Shown here: positions 1 through 6,505 of the stretch, in pieces
How the letters are laid out: the number at the start of each line of letters is the position of its first letter
Numbering within the stretch: the stretch's first letter is position 1
Assembly (NCBI GenBank): GCA_028678905.1
Contig: JAJRCO010000387.1
Location: 1-27,559, forward strand
DNA length: 27,559 nucleotides
Direction: 5' to 3'
From: Methanomicrobiales archaeon
Lineage (GTDB): Archaea; Halobacteriota; Methanomicrobia; Methanomicrobiales; JACTUA01
The notes under the pieces: model-generated
Seen by the model: only the letters and a program-made list of their open reading frames with translations
The model's database searches: none
Told to the model about the DNA's origin: nothing
Program-made: the position numbers and the translations under genes

Positions 1-2
1 AC

Positions 3-1019
3 TCCTTTGTAACCAAACTCGCCCAGAGGGCAGGGAAGTACATCTCTATCGCCGAACCCATGCTGGATGCGACTATGAGCGATGGGTCCCGTATCCAGAT
101 GACACTGGGCAGGGAAGTCACTGCCCACGGTTCGACGTTCACCATCCGTAAATTCCGCGACGAGCCCATCACCCCCACTGACCTGGTGGAGTGGGGCACC
201 TTCTCCCCCCTATCCATCGCGTTCTTCTGGCTGGCGGTGGAGAGCGGGAAATCCTGTATCTTTGCGGGAGGCACTGCGTCGGGGAAGACCACGTCGCTCA
301 ACGCGATATCGCTGTTCATCCCCCCCAACGCGAAGATCATTTCACTCGAAGATACAAGGGAACTGAAGCTCCCCCACCCGAACTGGATTCCCAGCGTGAC
401 CAGGGAGTCCTTCGATACCGAAGGAAGAGGGGAGATCGATATGTACGAACTGCTGCGGGCAGCCCTTCGACAACGTCCCGAGTATCTGCTGGTCGGTGAA
501 GTCCGTGGTCGGGAGGCACTCACCCTCTTCCAGGCCATGAGTACCGGCCACGTCACCTACTCCACCATCCACGCCGATTCGGTGGCAAGTGTGGTGCATC
601 GTTTGGAAAACCCGCCCATCGATGTACCACGAAACATGCTGTCGGCCCTCGATCTGGTGAGTGTGCAGATACAGTCCCGAATCGGCGGACAGCGGATCCG
701 TCGCATGAAGCAGCTCATCGAGATCCTGGATATCGATCCCCGGACCAACGAACTGATCACAAACGAGGTGTTCAAGTGGCATGCGGCCAGCGACGAGATC
801 CGATACTCGGGAAAATCCTTCGTCCTGGAGGAGATCATGGAAGAGCGGGGGTGGAATGAAGCACGGATGCGGGAGGAACTGAAACGCAGACAGGAGCTGC
901 TCGAATGGATGCGGGTGAAGATGATCCGCCACTATCGTGATGTGGCAAAGATGCTCATCTCCTACTACCGTGATCCCGAATCGGTGATGGAAGTCGTGAG
1001 GTCCGATCTGTATGAATAG
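3..1019 (+). CDS. Type II/IV secretion ATPase (GspE/FlaI/TadA family), C-terminal part; 5' end outside the window
   Basis: The reading frame is open from base 3 with no stop, so the gene begins before the window. This is the hexameric ATPase that powers assembly of archaeal type IV pilus-like filaments on the cytoplasmic face of the membrane. Counting from the Met at 60, the motifs are Walker A GGTASGKTTS (70-79, about bases 267-296), the acidic Asp box LEDTREL (96-102), Walker B LLVGEVRGRE (143-152) and the His box TGHVTYSTIHADS (162-174). All catalytic motifs look intact. The C-terminal 100 residues are helical and charged, as in archaeal FlaI-like proteins. The stop overlaps the start of the next gene (ATG at 1012), indicating an operon with the two membrane proteins that follow. 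Whether it serves pili, archaella or another secretion system cannot be told from this part, because no pilin gene is visible. Confidence 0.93.
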   Translation, partial: SFVTKLAQRAGKYISIAEPMLDATMSDGSRIQMTLGREVTAHGSTFTIRKFRDEPITPTDLVEWGTFSPLSIAFFWLAVESGKSCIFAGGTASGKTTSLNAISLFIPPNAKIISLEDTRELKLPHPNWIPSVTRESFDTEGRGEIDMYELLRAALRQRPEYLLVGEVRGREALTLFQAMSTGHVTYSTIHADSVASVVHRLENPPIDVPRNMLSALDLVSVQIQSRIGGQRIRRMKQLIEILDIDPRTNELITNEVFKWHAASDEIRYSGKSFVLEEIMEERGWNEARMREELKRRQELLEWMRVKMIRHYRDVAKMLISYYRDPESVMEVVRSDLYE

Positions 1020-1944
1020 TTATCAGCGGTTCTGTTTCAATCTCCTGGGTAAACAGATCAAGCAGCAGAGAGAACAGTACACCTCCCTGCGGAACAACCT
1101 CCTCTCTGCACGGATGAAGACCCCGTTCGAGGCGTATCTCTCCACCGCGATCATCACCGCAGTGGTGGTGGGTCTGGTGATGGCAGGGGTGATTGGGCTA
1201 GTCACCTACCTGTTGGAGCTTCCCACGATGATTAAGTACGGAGGGACTCTGCCCGATTTCCTCCAGGGGACATTTTCGGACCCAAGTACCCAGATGATCG
1301 TGGGAACTTCGGCTGCGGTGATCCTGTCCCTGGTGATCTTCGGGGGGATCACCTACTTCATATTCACCATCTATCCCAATGTCGTTGCCGGTGAAAGGCG
1401 GCGCAATATTGATGCCACTCTTCCGTATGCGATCAATTATATCACTGCGATGTCTACCGCCGGGATCACCCCGGCGGAGATCTTTCGACTGTTGGGAGAA
1501 AGCACGATCTACGGGGAGAGTGCCGTGGAAGCACGGTATATCGCCCGGGAGATCGACATTTTCGGGAAAGACCTCATCGATGCTCTTCGCATTACCTCTA
1601 CCCTGACCCCCAGCATGCGGATGAAGGAGTTTCTCCAAGGCGCTATGGCGAGCATCTCCAGTGGTGGGAACCTTACCGAATACTTCCGGACCAAGGCCGG
1701 CCAGTACGCGCTGGAAAACCGGCAGCAGCAGAAAATCTTCCTGGAGACGCTGGGACTGATCGCGGAATCGTACGTGACCGCCTTGGTGGCAGGTACCCTG
1801 TTCCTGATCATTCTTCAGTCCATCATGTCCATGCTTTCCGGAGAGGCCCAACCTTTCTTCCTCTATGTGATCATCTATGGGATCATACCCTTTGGAAGTG
1901 TGATGTTCGTGATCCTGATTAGTTCCATGACCCCGGAGGTGTGA
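1012..1944 (+). CDS. Type II secretion system F (GspF/TadC/FlaJ-like) membrane protein, first of a pair
   Basis: This 310-residue protein is the polytopic membrane platform partner of the secretion ATPase. Hydrophobic segments lie at about residues 44-69, 97-124, 248-272 and 280-306, and a conserved cytoplasmic F domain (about 135-245, with a YAINYITAMSTAGITP segment) sits between the second and third. This is one GspF unit. Archaellum FlaJ normally carries two such units in about 550 residues, and here they are split over two genes. The start overlaps the ATPase stop by 8 bases (ATGAATAG), which implies translational coupling. The family call is confident; the filament it builds is not known. 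Confidence 0.9.
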   Translation: MNSYQRFCFNLLGKQIKQQREQYTSLRNNLLSARMKTPFEAYLSTAIITAVVVGLVMAGVIGLVTYLLELPTMIKYGGTLPDFLQGTFSDPSTQMIVGTSAAVILSLVIFGGITYFIFTIYPNVVAGERRRNIDATLPYAINYITAMSTAGITPAEIFRLLGESTIYGESAVEARYIAREIDIFGKDLIDALRITSTLTPSMRMKEFLQGAMASISSGGNLTEYFRTKAGQYALENRQQQKIFLETLGLIAESYVTALVAGTLFLIILQSIMSMLSGEAQPFFLYVIIYGIIPFGSVMFVILISSMTPEV

Positions 1945-1947
1945 TAT

Positions 1948-2985
1948 ATGAGCTTAAAGAACGTGTTCAATGATGTTCTGAACCGGGGAGAGGAAAACAA
2001 GTCCGAGGTGCCGAAAACCGAGATGGAGGAACTGGAGCACGAGCAGCAGCATATTGTCGACCGACTCGACCATGAGCGAAGACTTCGGGAGGGATTCGGC
2101 AGATTCCTTAAAAATCCCTTGAAGGTACTCACGGAACAGCCTACCAATATTCTCATCGTCTCTATACCGGTTGCCCTCCTGATCCTGATCATCGGTTTCT
2201 CGGTGCTCATCGCCACATCCGGATTTGAGGCTCTGTTCACCAACACACTGTTTGACGATGTCATGATCATTTCGATTCTGGTCGCCCTCACCCCTCTCGC
2301 AGTCCTTCATTTCCGGGACGCCTCACGTACCCGAAGCCTGGAAGAGGCCCTTCCGAACTTCTTCCGCGATGTGGCCGGGATGAATGACAGCGGGATGACC
2401 CTCCCCAACGCGGTGCACATCGTTTCAGCAGGGGAATATGGTTCTCTCACTCCCTACGTGAAGAAACTGGATGCGGAGATGTCCTGGAACATCCCCTTCG
2501 TGGAGGCGATCGTCCGGTTCGGGAACCGTTTAGGCACCCCCCTGGCCATCCGCAGTGTCGACCTGATTGCGAAAGCAAGCAAGGCCGGGGGTGATGCAAG
2601 TGAAGTGCTACGGGCCGCCGCTACCGATACCTACGAGTTCTTCAACCTGAAGACCGAGCGGCGGAACAACATGCTCATCTACATGGTGATAGTGCTGGTC
2701 TCCTTCATGGTGTTCTTGTTTGTGATCGCGATCCTGGTGAGCACGTTCCTCACCACCATGGCCCAGGCCGGTGCTGCTGCCGCGACATCGGGGGCGGGGA
2801 GCCAGTTCATTGGCGAGGTGGACATCTTCTTCTACAAGCGCCTGTTCTCCCATGCGGCCATGATCCAGGGTTTCTTCTCCGGTCTTGTCGCCGGACAGAT
2901 GGGTGAGGGAGACGCGGTGGCGGGAGTAAAGTACTCCGTGCTCATGCTCGCCATCGCCTGGATCACCTTCCGCTTCTTCATCTAA
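1948..2985 (+). CDS. Type II secretion system F (GspF/TadC/FlaJ-like) membrane protein, second of a pair
   Basis: This 345-residue protein is the second F-type platform subunit of the operon. The N-terminal 50 residues are charged and helical (probable coiled coil, rich in E, K and R). Hydrophobic segments follow at about 67-92, 102-121, 243-270 and 325-345. The cytoplasmic F domain (about 125-240) contains LPNFFRDVAGMNDSGMTLPNA, cognate to the LPYAINYITAMSTAG region of the preceding protein. A strong ribosome binding site, GGAGGTGTGATAT then ATG, overlaps the stop of the upstream gene, which is 3 bases away. A run of seven T residues directly after the stop (2988-2994) fits archaeal termination, so this is the last gene of the operon. 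The protein ends inside its last membrane helix. Confidence 0.9.
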   Translation: MSLKNVFNDVLNRGEENKSEVPKTEMEELEHEQQHIVDRLDHERRLREGFGRFLKNPLKVLTEQPTNILIVSIPVALLILIIGFSVLIATSGFEALFTNTLFDDVMIISILVALTPLAVLHFRDASRTRSLEEALPNFFRDVAGMNDSGMTLPNAVHIVSAGEYGSLTPYVKKLDAEMSWNIPFVEAIVRFGNRLGTPLAIRSVDLIAKASKAGGDASEVLRAAATDTYEFFNLKTERRNNMLIYMVIVLVSFMVFLFVIAILVSTFLTTMAQAGAAAATSGAGSQFIGEVDIFFYKRLFSHAAMIQGFFSGLVAGQMGEGDAVAGVKYSVLMLAIAWITFRFFI

Positions 2986-2996
2986 ACTTTTTTTAA
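2986..2996 (+). terminator. T-run terminator after the pilus-type operon
   Basis: Seven consecutive T residues (2988-2994) begin three bases after the TAA stop of the second GspF-like gene. Archaeal RNA polymerase terminates at oligo-T runs without needing a hairpin, so this is the likely operon end. No experimental support is available. Confidence 0.55.
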
Positions 2997-3017
2997 CGGA
3001 AATATACCCGGAATGAT

Positions 3018-3122
3018 CGTATAATAAGGTAAAGACAGAACTGTTTGCGCCATACTCCGGATTCAATTACTTCAATCCAATGAGGATGGCGGTACGGAAG
3101 TCAACTTTGTTCCACCGTCCCT
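3018..3122 (+). ncRNA. Candidate small RNA or structured untranslated element with TATA-like box
   Basis: The 249 bases between the pilus operon and the aIF1 gene have no credible protein gene. A TATA-like sequence (TATAATAAG, 3020-3028) is followed about 60 bases on by a stable imperfect hairpin: 3088-3099 pairs with 3110-3119 in ten base pairs (one G-T), with a two-base bulge and a ten-base loop. This may be a small RNA or a 3' structure of a neighbouring transcript. The RNA call is inference from promoter-like sequence plus structure only. Confidence 0.2.
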
Positions 3123-3234
3123 TCTGATTAGGAAGAGTGAAGACCGCAATAGGCCGATCGATGAATCCTATGCCTAAAATAGATGAATTCTACGGCCTGT
3201 GACCATTATCGATCCAAGACCAGATTCATTCCTT

Positions 3235-3540
3235 CTACGACACGTTATCGATGTTGAATCCTTTGTCCACCAGGAGTTCTTTCACCCGCTCGAGATGGTT
3301 TCCCTGGAGCTCGATAGATCCATCTTTGATGGTACCTCCGCAGGCGAGTTTGCTTTTCAAAAATTTTACCAGATCTTCGAGGTCGATATCCGCAGGGTTA
3401 AGACCCTCAACGATGGTGACTTCTTTTCCGTACCGTCTTCTGTTGATTTTAACGGTAATCCTTTGTTGCTCCTTTGCGACTTCCTCACAGATACACAGCT
3501 CTTTAGGCAGCCCACAAGTCGGGCAAATCCCTGCATTCAT
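3235..3540 (-). CDS. Translation initiation factor aIF1 (SUI1 homologue)
   Basis: This 101-residue protein is the archaeal homologue of eIF1/SUI1. It binds the small ribosomal subunit near the P site and enforces start codon fidelity. The N-terminus carries a small cysteine cluster (CPTCGLPKELCIC, about residues 7-19) typical of the archaeal form. The SUI1 fold follows (about 27-98) with its RRRYGKEVTIVEGL basic stretch and a C-terminal GNHLERVKELLVDKGF segment. Length matches the family. An AT-rich box about 25-30 bases upstream (3563-3574) suggests a nearly leaderless transcript starting at the ATG. It lies 45 bases downstream of the ribonucleotide reductase gene on the same strand but appears to have its own promoter. 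Confidence 0.93.
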   Translation of the reverse strand: MNAGICPTCGLPKELCICEEVAKEQQRITVKINRRRYGKEVTIVEGLNPADIDLEDLVKFLKSKLACGGTIKDGSIELQGNHLERVKELLVDKGFNIDNVS

Positions 3541-3560
3541 TACATGTACCTTTTAATTCT

Positions 3561-3577
3561 CCTTATTTATTTTTTGG
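3561..3577 (-). promoter_or_regulatory. TATA-like promoter for aIF1
   Basis: On the minus strand this reads CCAAAAAATAAATAAGG. Its centre lies about 27 bases before the aIF1 ATG at 3540, the distance expected from TATA box to transcription start in archaea, which predicts a leaderless or very short leader. Confidence 0.4.
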
Positions 3578-3585
3578 CATCACCG

Positions 3586-5229
3586 TCAGGAATCAACTCT
3601 GCAGATCTCACAACCCCGCGAAAGTACCTGTTCCTTCTTACTGTTATAACGGTACACAGTGATGCCTTTGCATTTGAGATCCCGGGCCAGCGTATAGATA
3701 GATTTTATCTGCTGCACGGTAGCAGTTTCCGGGAGATTGATGGTTTTGGATACTGAATTCTCCACGTGTTTCTGTATTGCCGCCTGGAGTCGGACGTGGA
3801 ATTCGGGTGAGATCTCCGGTGCCGTTTTGAGCAGATTTTTGATCTCATCGGGGATGTTGAGATTCTGCGCCGATCCTTCCTTTTCGATCTGCCGGACAAT
3901 CTCCTTCTTGGATCCAAATTTCCCCAGTTTCTCCAGGACCGGGTCACTCACGAACTGCAGGATCTTGCCGTTGAGTTTTCGGGTGTAGGCGAGGGAGAAG
4001 AGGGGTTCTATGCCGCTACTGGTATCGGCGATGATATGCAGGGAACCGGTCGGAGCAACAGTGGTGACTGTCGCATTTCGCATGTTCTCCGAAAAAATAC
4101 TTTTATCGATGGCTGAAAAGGGTCCCTTCTCTTCACCCAGTTCATGGGATCTGCCCCTCGCCTCTTTTTGGATATGAGCCATGATGCGATCGGCAAACGA
4201 AAGGGCTTCATCTGATTCATAGGGGATGTCCAGAAAGATCAACGCTTCCGCAAAACCCATGACCCCGAGACCGATCTTCCGGGTACGGAGTGTGTTCTCA
4301 CGGATTTCGGGAAAAGGAAAATTGTTCACTTCGATGATTGAATCCAGAAAATCTACTCCGCTACGGACGAGCGTGGTAAGTAGCTCCATGTCGATCTCGT
4401 GTTTCCGCACGCAGCGGGCGAGATTGATGCTCCCCAGATTACAGCTTTCGTAGGCGTACAGCGGCTGTTCCCCACAGGGATTGGTCGCTTCCATGGGACC
4501 CAGGCCAGGGACGGTGTTGTACCGATTGATCTCGTCGATAAACAGAACGCCGGGGTCACCCGAAACCCAGGCCGCTTCACCTACGGTATTCCAGAGGCTC
4601 TGGGGGTCCACCTCTTTCCAGACCTCTCCATCGCGGGGGTTGATCAGCTCATAGGGTTTTTTTTGGTCCAGGCATTCGAAGAACCGGTCATCGAAGGCGA
4701 CGGAAATATTGAAATTATCCAGCCCGTCCGCTCTCTTGGAAACCGCAAATTCAAAGATATCGGGATGGGAGCAATGGAGAATTCCCATATTCGCCCCCCG
4801 CCTCCTCCCTCCTTGTTTCACCGCGCCGGTAGCAAAATCGTAGACCCGCATGAAGGATTCCGGGCCGCTTGCATCTCCCGATGTATCCTGCACCATATCC
4901 CCGCGTGGGCGCAGGTGAGAAAAGGAAAAACCCGTGCCACCTCCGCTCTTGTGAATCAGGGCCATATGTTTGAGGGTGGTAAAGATGTTCTCGATGGAAT
5001 CTTCCACCGGGAGGACGAAACATGCCGAAAGCTGGCCCAGCTGAGTTCCGGCGTTCATCAGGGTTGGCGTATTGGGGAGGAACAGGAGATCCTCCATCAT
5101 TTTCCGGTATTCTTCTGCCTGCCGGGGATTCACCGCATTGGCGACCCGCTTAAAAATTTCGTACGGGCTCTCCCCGGGAAGAAGATATCTGTTTTCCAGT
5201 AAGATTCGGGCATTTTCGGTAAGTTGCAT
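3586..5229 (-). CDS. nrdJ: Adenosylcobalamin-dependent (class II) ribonucleotide reductase
   Basis: This enzyme reduces ribonucleotides to deoxyribonucleotides using a cobalamin-generated thiyl radical, independent of oxygen. With the ATG at 5229 the protein has 547 residues. Visible active-site elements are the redox cysteine C70 in LSACFVLP, the NPCGE motif with N250, thiyl C252 and E254, the second redox cysteine C263 in ESCNLGS, and a C-terminal CEIC pair (C540/C543) that would re-reduce the active site. HKSGGGTGFSFSHLRP lies at 93-108. No N-terminal ATP-cone is present, so dATP overall-activity inhibition of that type is not expected; the enzyme is shorter than many class II enzymes. A GTG at 5238 would add three residues, but GTGAT there looks like the ribosome binding site for the ATG at 5229. 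The gene diverges from a ribbon-helix-helix gene. Confidence 0.95.
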   Translation of the reverse strand: MQLTENARILLENRYLLPGESPYEIFKRVANAVNPRQAEEYRKMMEDLLFLPNTPTLMNAGTQLGQLSACFVLPVEDSIENIFTTLKHMALIHKSGGGTGFSFSHLRPRGDMVQDTSGDASGPESFMRVYDFATGAVKQGGRRRGANMGILHCSHPDIFEFAVSKRADGLDNFNISVAFDDRFFECLDQKKPYELINPRDGEVWKEVDPQSLWNTVGEAAWVSGDPGVLFIDEINRYNTVPGLGPMEATNPCGEQPLYAYESCNLGSINLARCVRKHEIDMELLTTLVRSGVDFLDSIIEVNNFPFPEIRENTLRTRKIGLGVMGFAEALIFLDIPYESDEALSFADRIMAHIQKEARGRSHELGEEKGPFSAIDKSIFSENMRNATVTTVAPTGSLHIIADTSSGIEPLFSLAYTRKLNGKILQFVSDPVLEKLGKFGSKKEIVRQIEKEGSAQNLNIPDEIKNLLKTAPEISPEFHVRLQAAIQKHVENSVSKTINLPETATVQQIKSIYTLARDLKCKGITVYRYNSKKEQVLSRGCEICRVDS

Positions 5230-5256
5230 CGATATCACACAGCATACTTTCAGGGA

Positions 5257-5270
5257 GTATATTATTTTTT
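5257..5270 (-). promoter_or_regulatory. TATA box for nrdJ
   Basis: The minus strand reads AAAAAATAATATAC, centred about 34 bases upstream of the ATG at 5229. A transcription start about 25 bases downstream would leave a leader of roughly ten bases that still holds the GTGAT ribosome binding site. Confidence 0.45.
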
Positions 5271-5282
5271 CCCAGAGAGAAT

Positions 5283-5330
5283 ACTATAATTATCTCGCAA
5301 GAACGAGTACATGAATTGATACAGGTGATC
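5283..5330 (+). promoter_or_regulatory. Promoter, inverted repeat and ribosome binding site of the RHH gene
   Basis: A TATA-like ACTATAATTAT lies at 5283-5293. Directly after it is the short inverted repeat CTCG-N6-CGAG (5294-5307), at the position where a bound repressor would block transcription. GGTGATC (5324-5330) is a full-strength archaeal ribosome binding site five bases before the ATG at 5336. The operator role of the repeat is inference from its position and from the frequent autoregulation of RHH proteins. Confidence 0.4.
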
Positions 5331-5335
5331 CCCGG

Positions 5336-5671
5336 ATGACGACCATGCGGTGTTCTTTCACCCTAGACGACGACCTGATGAATATGATCGATTTGTACGC
5401 GAAAGAACACCTGATCGACCGTAATAAAGCCCTTCTGGAGCTCCTTGAGTCCGGGCTATCGAATCCCGAAAAAAATGACATCACCACCCATAAAACCCGT
5501 TCTTTTGAGGAGATTCAGACCATCCGCGAAGAGATCCAGGAGACGAAAAAGATGATCACCGAGTTGAAGAGTGAGATCCGGCTGATGAGTCACATCCTGG
5601 ACACAGACTGGAAGAAGGAGGCACGGGGGGTACCGTTCCAGACCAAGGGCTGGTGGAGAATCCGGAAGTAA
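5336..5671 (+). CDS. Ribbon-helix-helix DNA-binding protein with C-terminal coiled coil
   Basis: This 111-residue protein has an N-terminal ribbon-helix-helix fold (about 4-42): a strand MRCSFTLDDDLMNMIDLY, then two helices with NKALLELLESGL. A predicted coiled coil follows (about 58-90, with heptad-like IQTIREEIQETKKMITELKSEI) and a basic, tryptophan-containing tail (GWWRIRK). RHH proteins bind DNA as dimers, and the coiled coil would add oligomerisation. The GGTGATC ribosome binding site fixes the start. The gene diverges from nrdJ with only 106 bases between the two starts, so it may regulate itself, nrdJ, or both. The target is not known. Its stop is two bases from the stop of the convergent small gene. 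Confidence 0.75.
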   Translation: MTTMRCSFTLDDDLMNMIDLYAKEHLIDRNKALLELLESGLSNPEKNDITTHKTRSFEEIQTIREEIQETKKMITELKSEIRLMSHILDTDWKKEARGVPFQTKGWWRIRK

Positions 5672-5672
5672 T

Positions 5673-5936
5673 TTATCCGATGATATTCATCATACTGCGG
5701 TACCCTTCCCCCTTCTTGTCTTCGCATACCACTGCTTCCACCTGAGTGAAATCGATCTCTTCTCCGGATGGTTTCTGGGCTAGACAATAGATCCGGGCCG
5801 GGGAGGGGATCTCCCTTCCCCGCACAATAAACGACTTTGAATGCACACAGAACCTGCAGTGGTCATAGGAAATGACCTCAGCGGGTCTGCATCTCACCAT
5901 TCCTTTTCGGATCTCTTTCCTTGTTACCTCGCTCAT
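5673..5936 (-). CDS. Small cysteine-containing protein of unknown function
   Basis: I do not recognise this 87-residue protein. It has a cysteine cluster (CRFC at about 27-30, then single cysteines at about 16, 51 and 70) and could bind a metal. The start at 5936 is supported by GGTGAT five bases upstream of the ATG, even though it makes the gene overlap the 3' end of the upstream YkgJ-type gene by 59 bases. The overlap and order suggest co-transcription and translational coupling with that gene. No membrane segment is seen. Confidence 0.6.
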   Translation of the reverse strand: MSEVTRKEIRKGMVRCRPAEVISYDHCRFCVHSKSFIVRGREIPSPARIYCLAQKPSGEEIDFTQVEAVVCEDKKGEGYRSMMNIIG

Positions 5937-6411
5937 ACACTATCACCCGATAGCCTCCTTTCTCCAGGATTGCTTTCACTGTTTCTCGCCAGATTATTTC
6001 GCTGTCTTCGGGAAGCGGCTGGATCTCCTTCTGCCAGAGTGTGACGAGATCCTGATCTTTCGAAATCAGGCTCCTCCTTCCGCCTACCCTTCCCCGTCGT
6101 TCTCCGGTTCCATCCAAGATGTCCATGCTCGAGCATTGGTACTCCCGGCAGAACCGGGGGCGTGTGGGATATATGGCGCAGGTATAGAGGCTTGATCCTT
6201 CCCGGCACAGGAAAGGGCAGGGAGCCTGGCCGGGGAAGGTCTTCTCTACGAAGGCGGGCATCTCCTTACCGATGATCCGAGCGAAAAAGTGTTCCCCGCT
6301 GAGAGAGCAGTGGCAATAGTAATGGCCTTCTTCCAGCTCGCGTTCGACAGTGAGATAAGGTCCGAAATTCTGGCAGCATTTTCCGCACCGCAAGCAGGCA
6401 AACCGGGCCAT
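5878..6411 (-). CDS. YkgJ-family cysteine cluster protein (putative zinc or iron binding)
   Basis: This 177-residue protein begins with CLRCGKCC (residues 6-13), the hallmark of the YkgJ/CxxCxxCC family. Further cysteines follow in YYCHCS, CPFLC, the TCAIYPTRPRFCREYQC segment typical of the family, and little afterwards. These proteins are presumed to bind a metal ion or iron-sulfur cluster; the biochemical role is not established. The frame stays open upstream to 6684, but no family similarity is visible there. The ATG at 6411 sits about 35 bases after a TATA-like ATAATTATAA box, so it is the better start. It is followed on the same strand by the small cysteine protein. Confidence 0.75.
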   Translation of the reverse strand: MARFACLRCGKCCQNFGPYLTVERELEEGHYYCHCSLSGEHFFARIIGKEMPAFVEKTFPGQAPCPFLCREGSSLYTCAIYPTRPRFCREYQCSSMDILDGTGERRGRVGGRRSLISKDQDLVTLWQKEIQPLPEDSEIIWRETVKAILEKGGYRVIVYERGNKERDPKRNGEMQTR

Positions 6412-6440
6412 AATCCTGTACACAGACTCTGATCCTGGCC

Positions 6441-6453
6441 GCTTATAATTATG
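6441..6453. promoter_or_regulatory. Near-symmetric TATA element between divergent genes
   Basis: TTATAATTAT (6443-6452) is close to palindromic and lies 32 bases from the YkgJ-type ATG on one side and 54 bases from the nucleotidyltransferase ATG on the other. It could serve either direction. A second, more distant element for one of the genes cannot be excluded. Confidence 0.35.
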
Positions 6454-6505
6454 GGAAGAGACAATCCCGCGACTATTAAGAGTCCACAGGATTACATTCC
6501 TTGCT

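Noticed and set aside
3199..3756. Plus-strand open frame of 185 residues across the aIF1 gene
   Set aside because: It is antisense to aIF1 and the end of nrdJ, both of which are clear families. It has no ribosome binding site or recognisable domain.
4399..5202. Plus-strand open frame of 267 residues within nrdJ
   Set aside because: It is fully antisense to nrdJ, which has intact catalytic motifs. It reflects high GC antisense reading.
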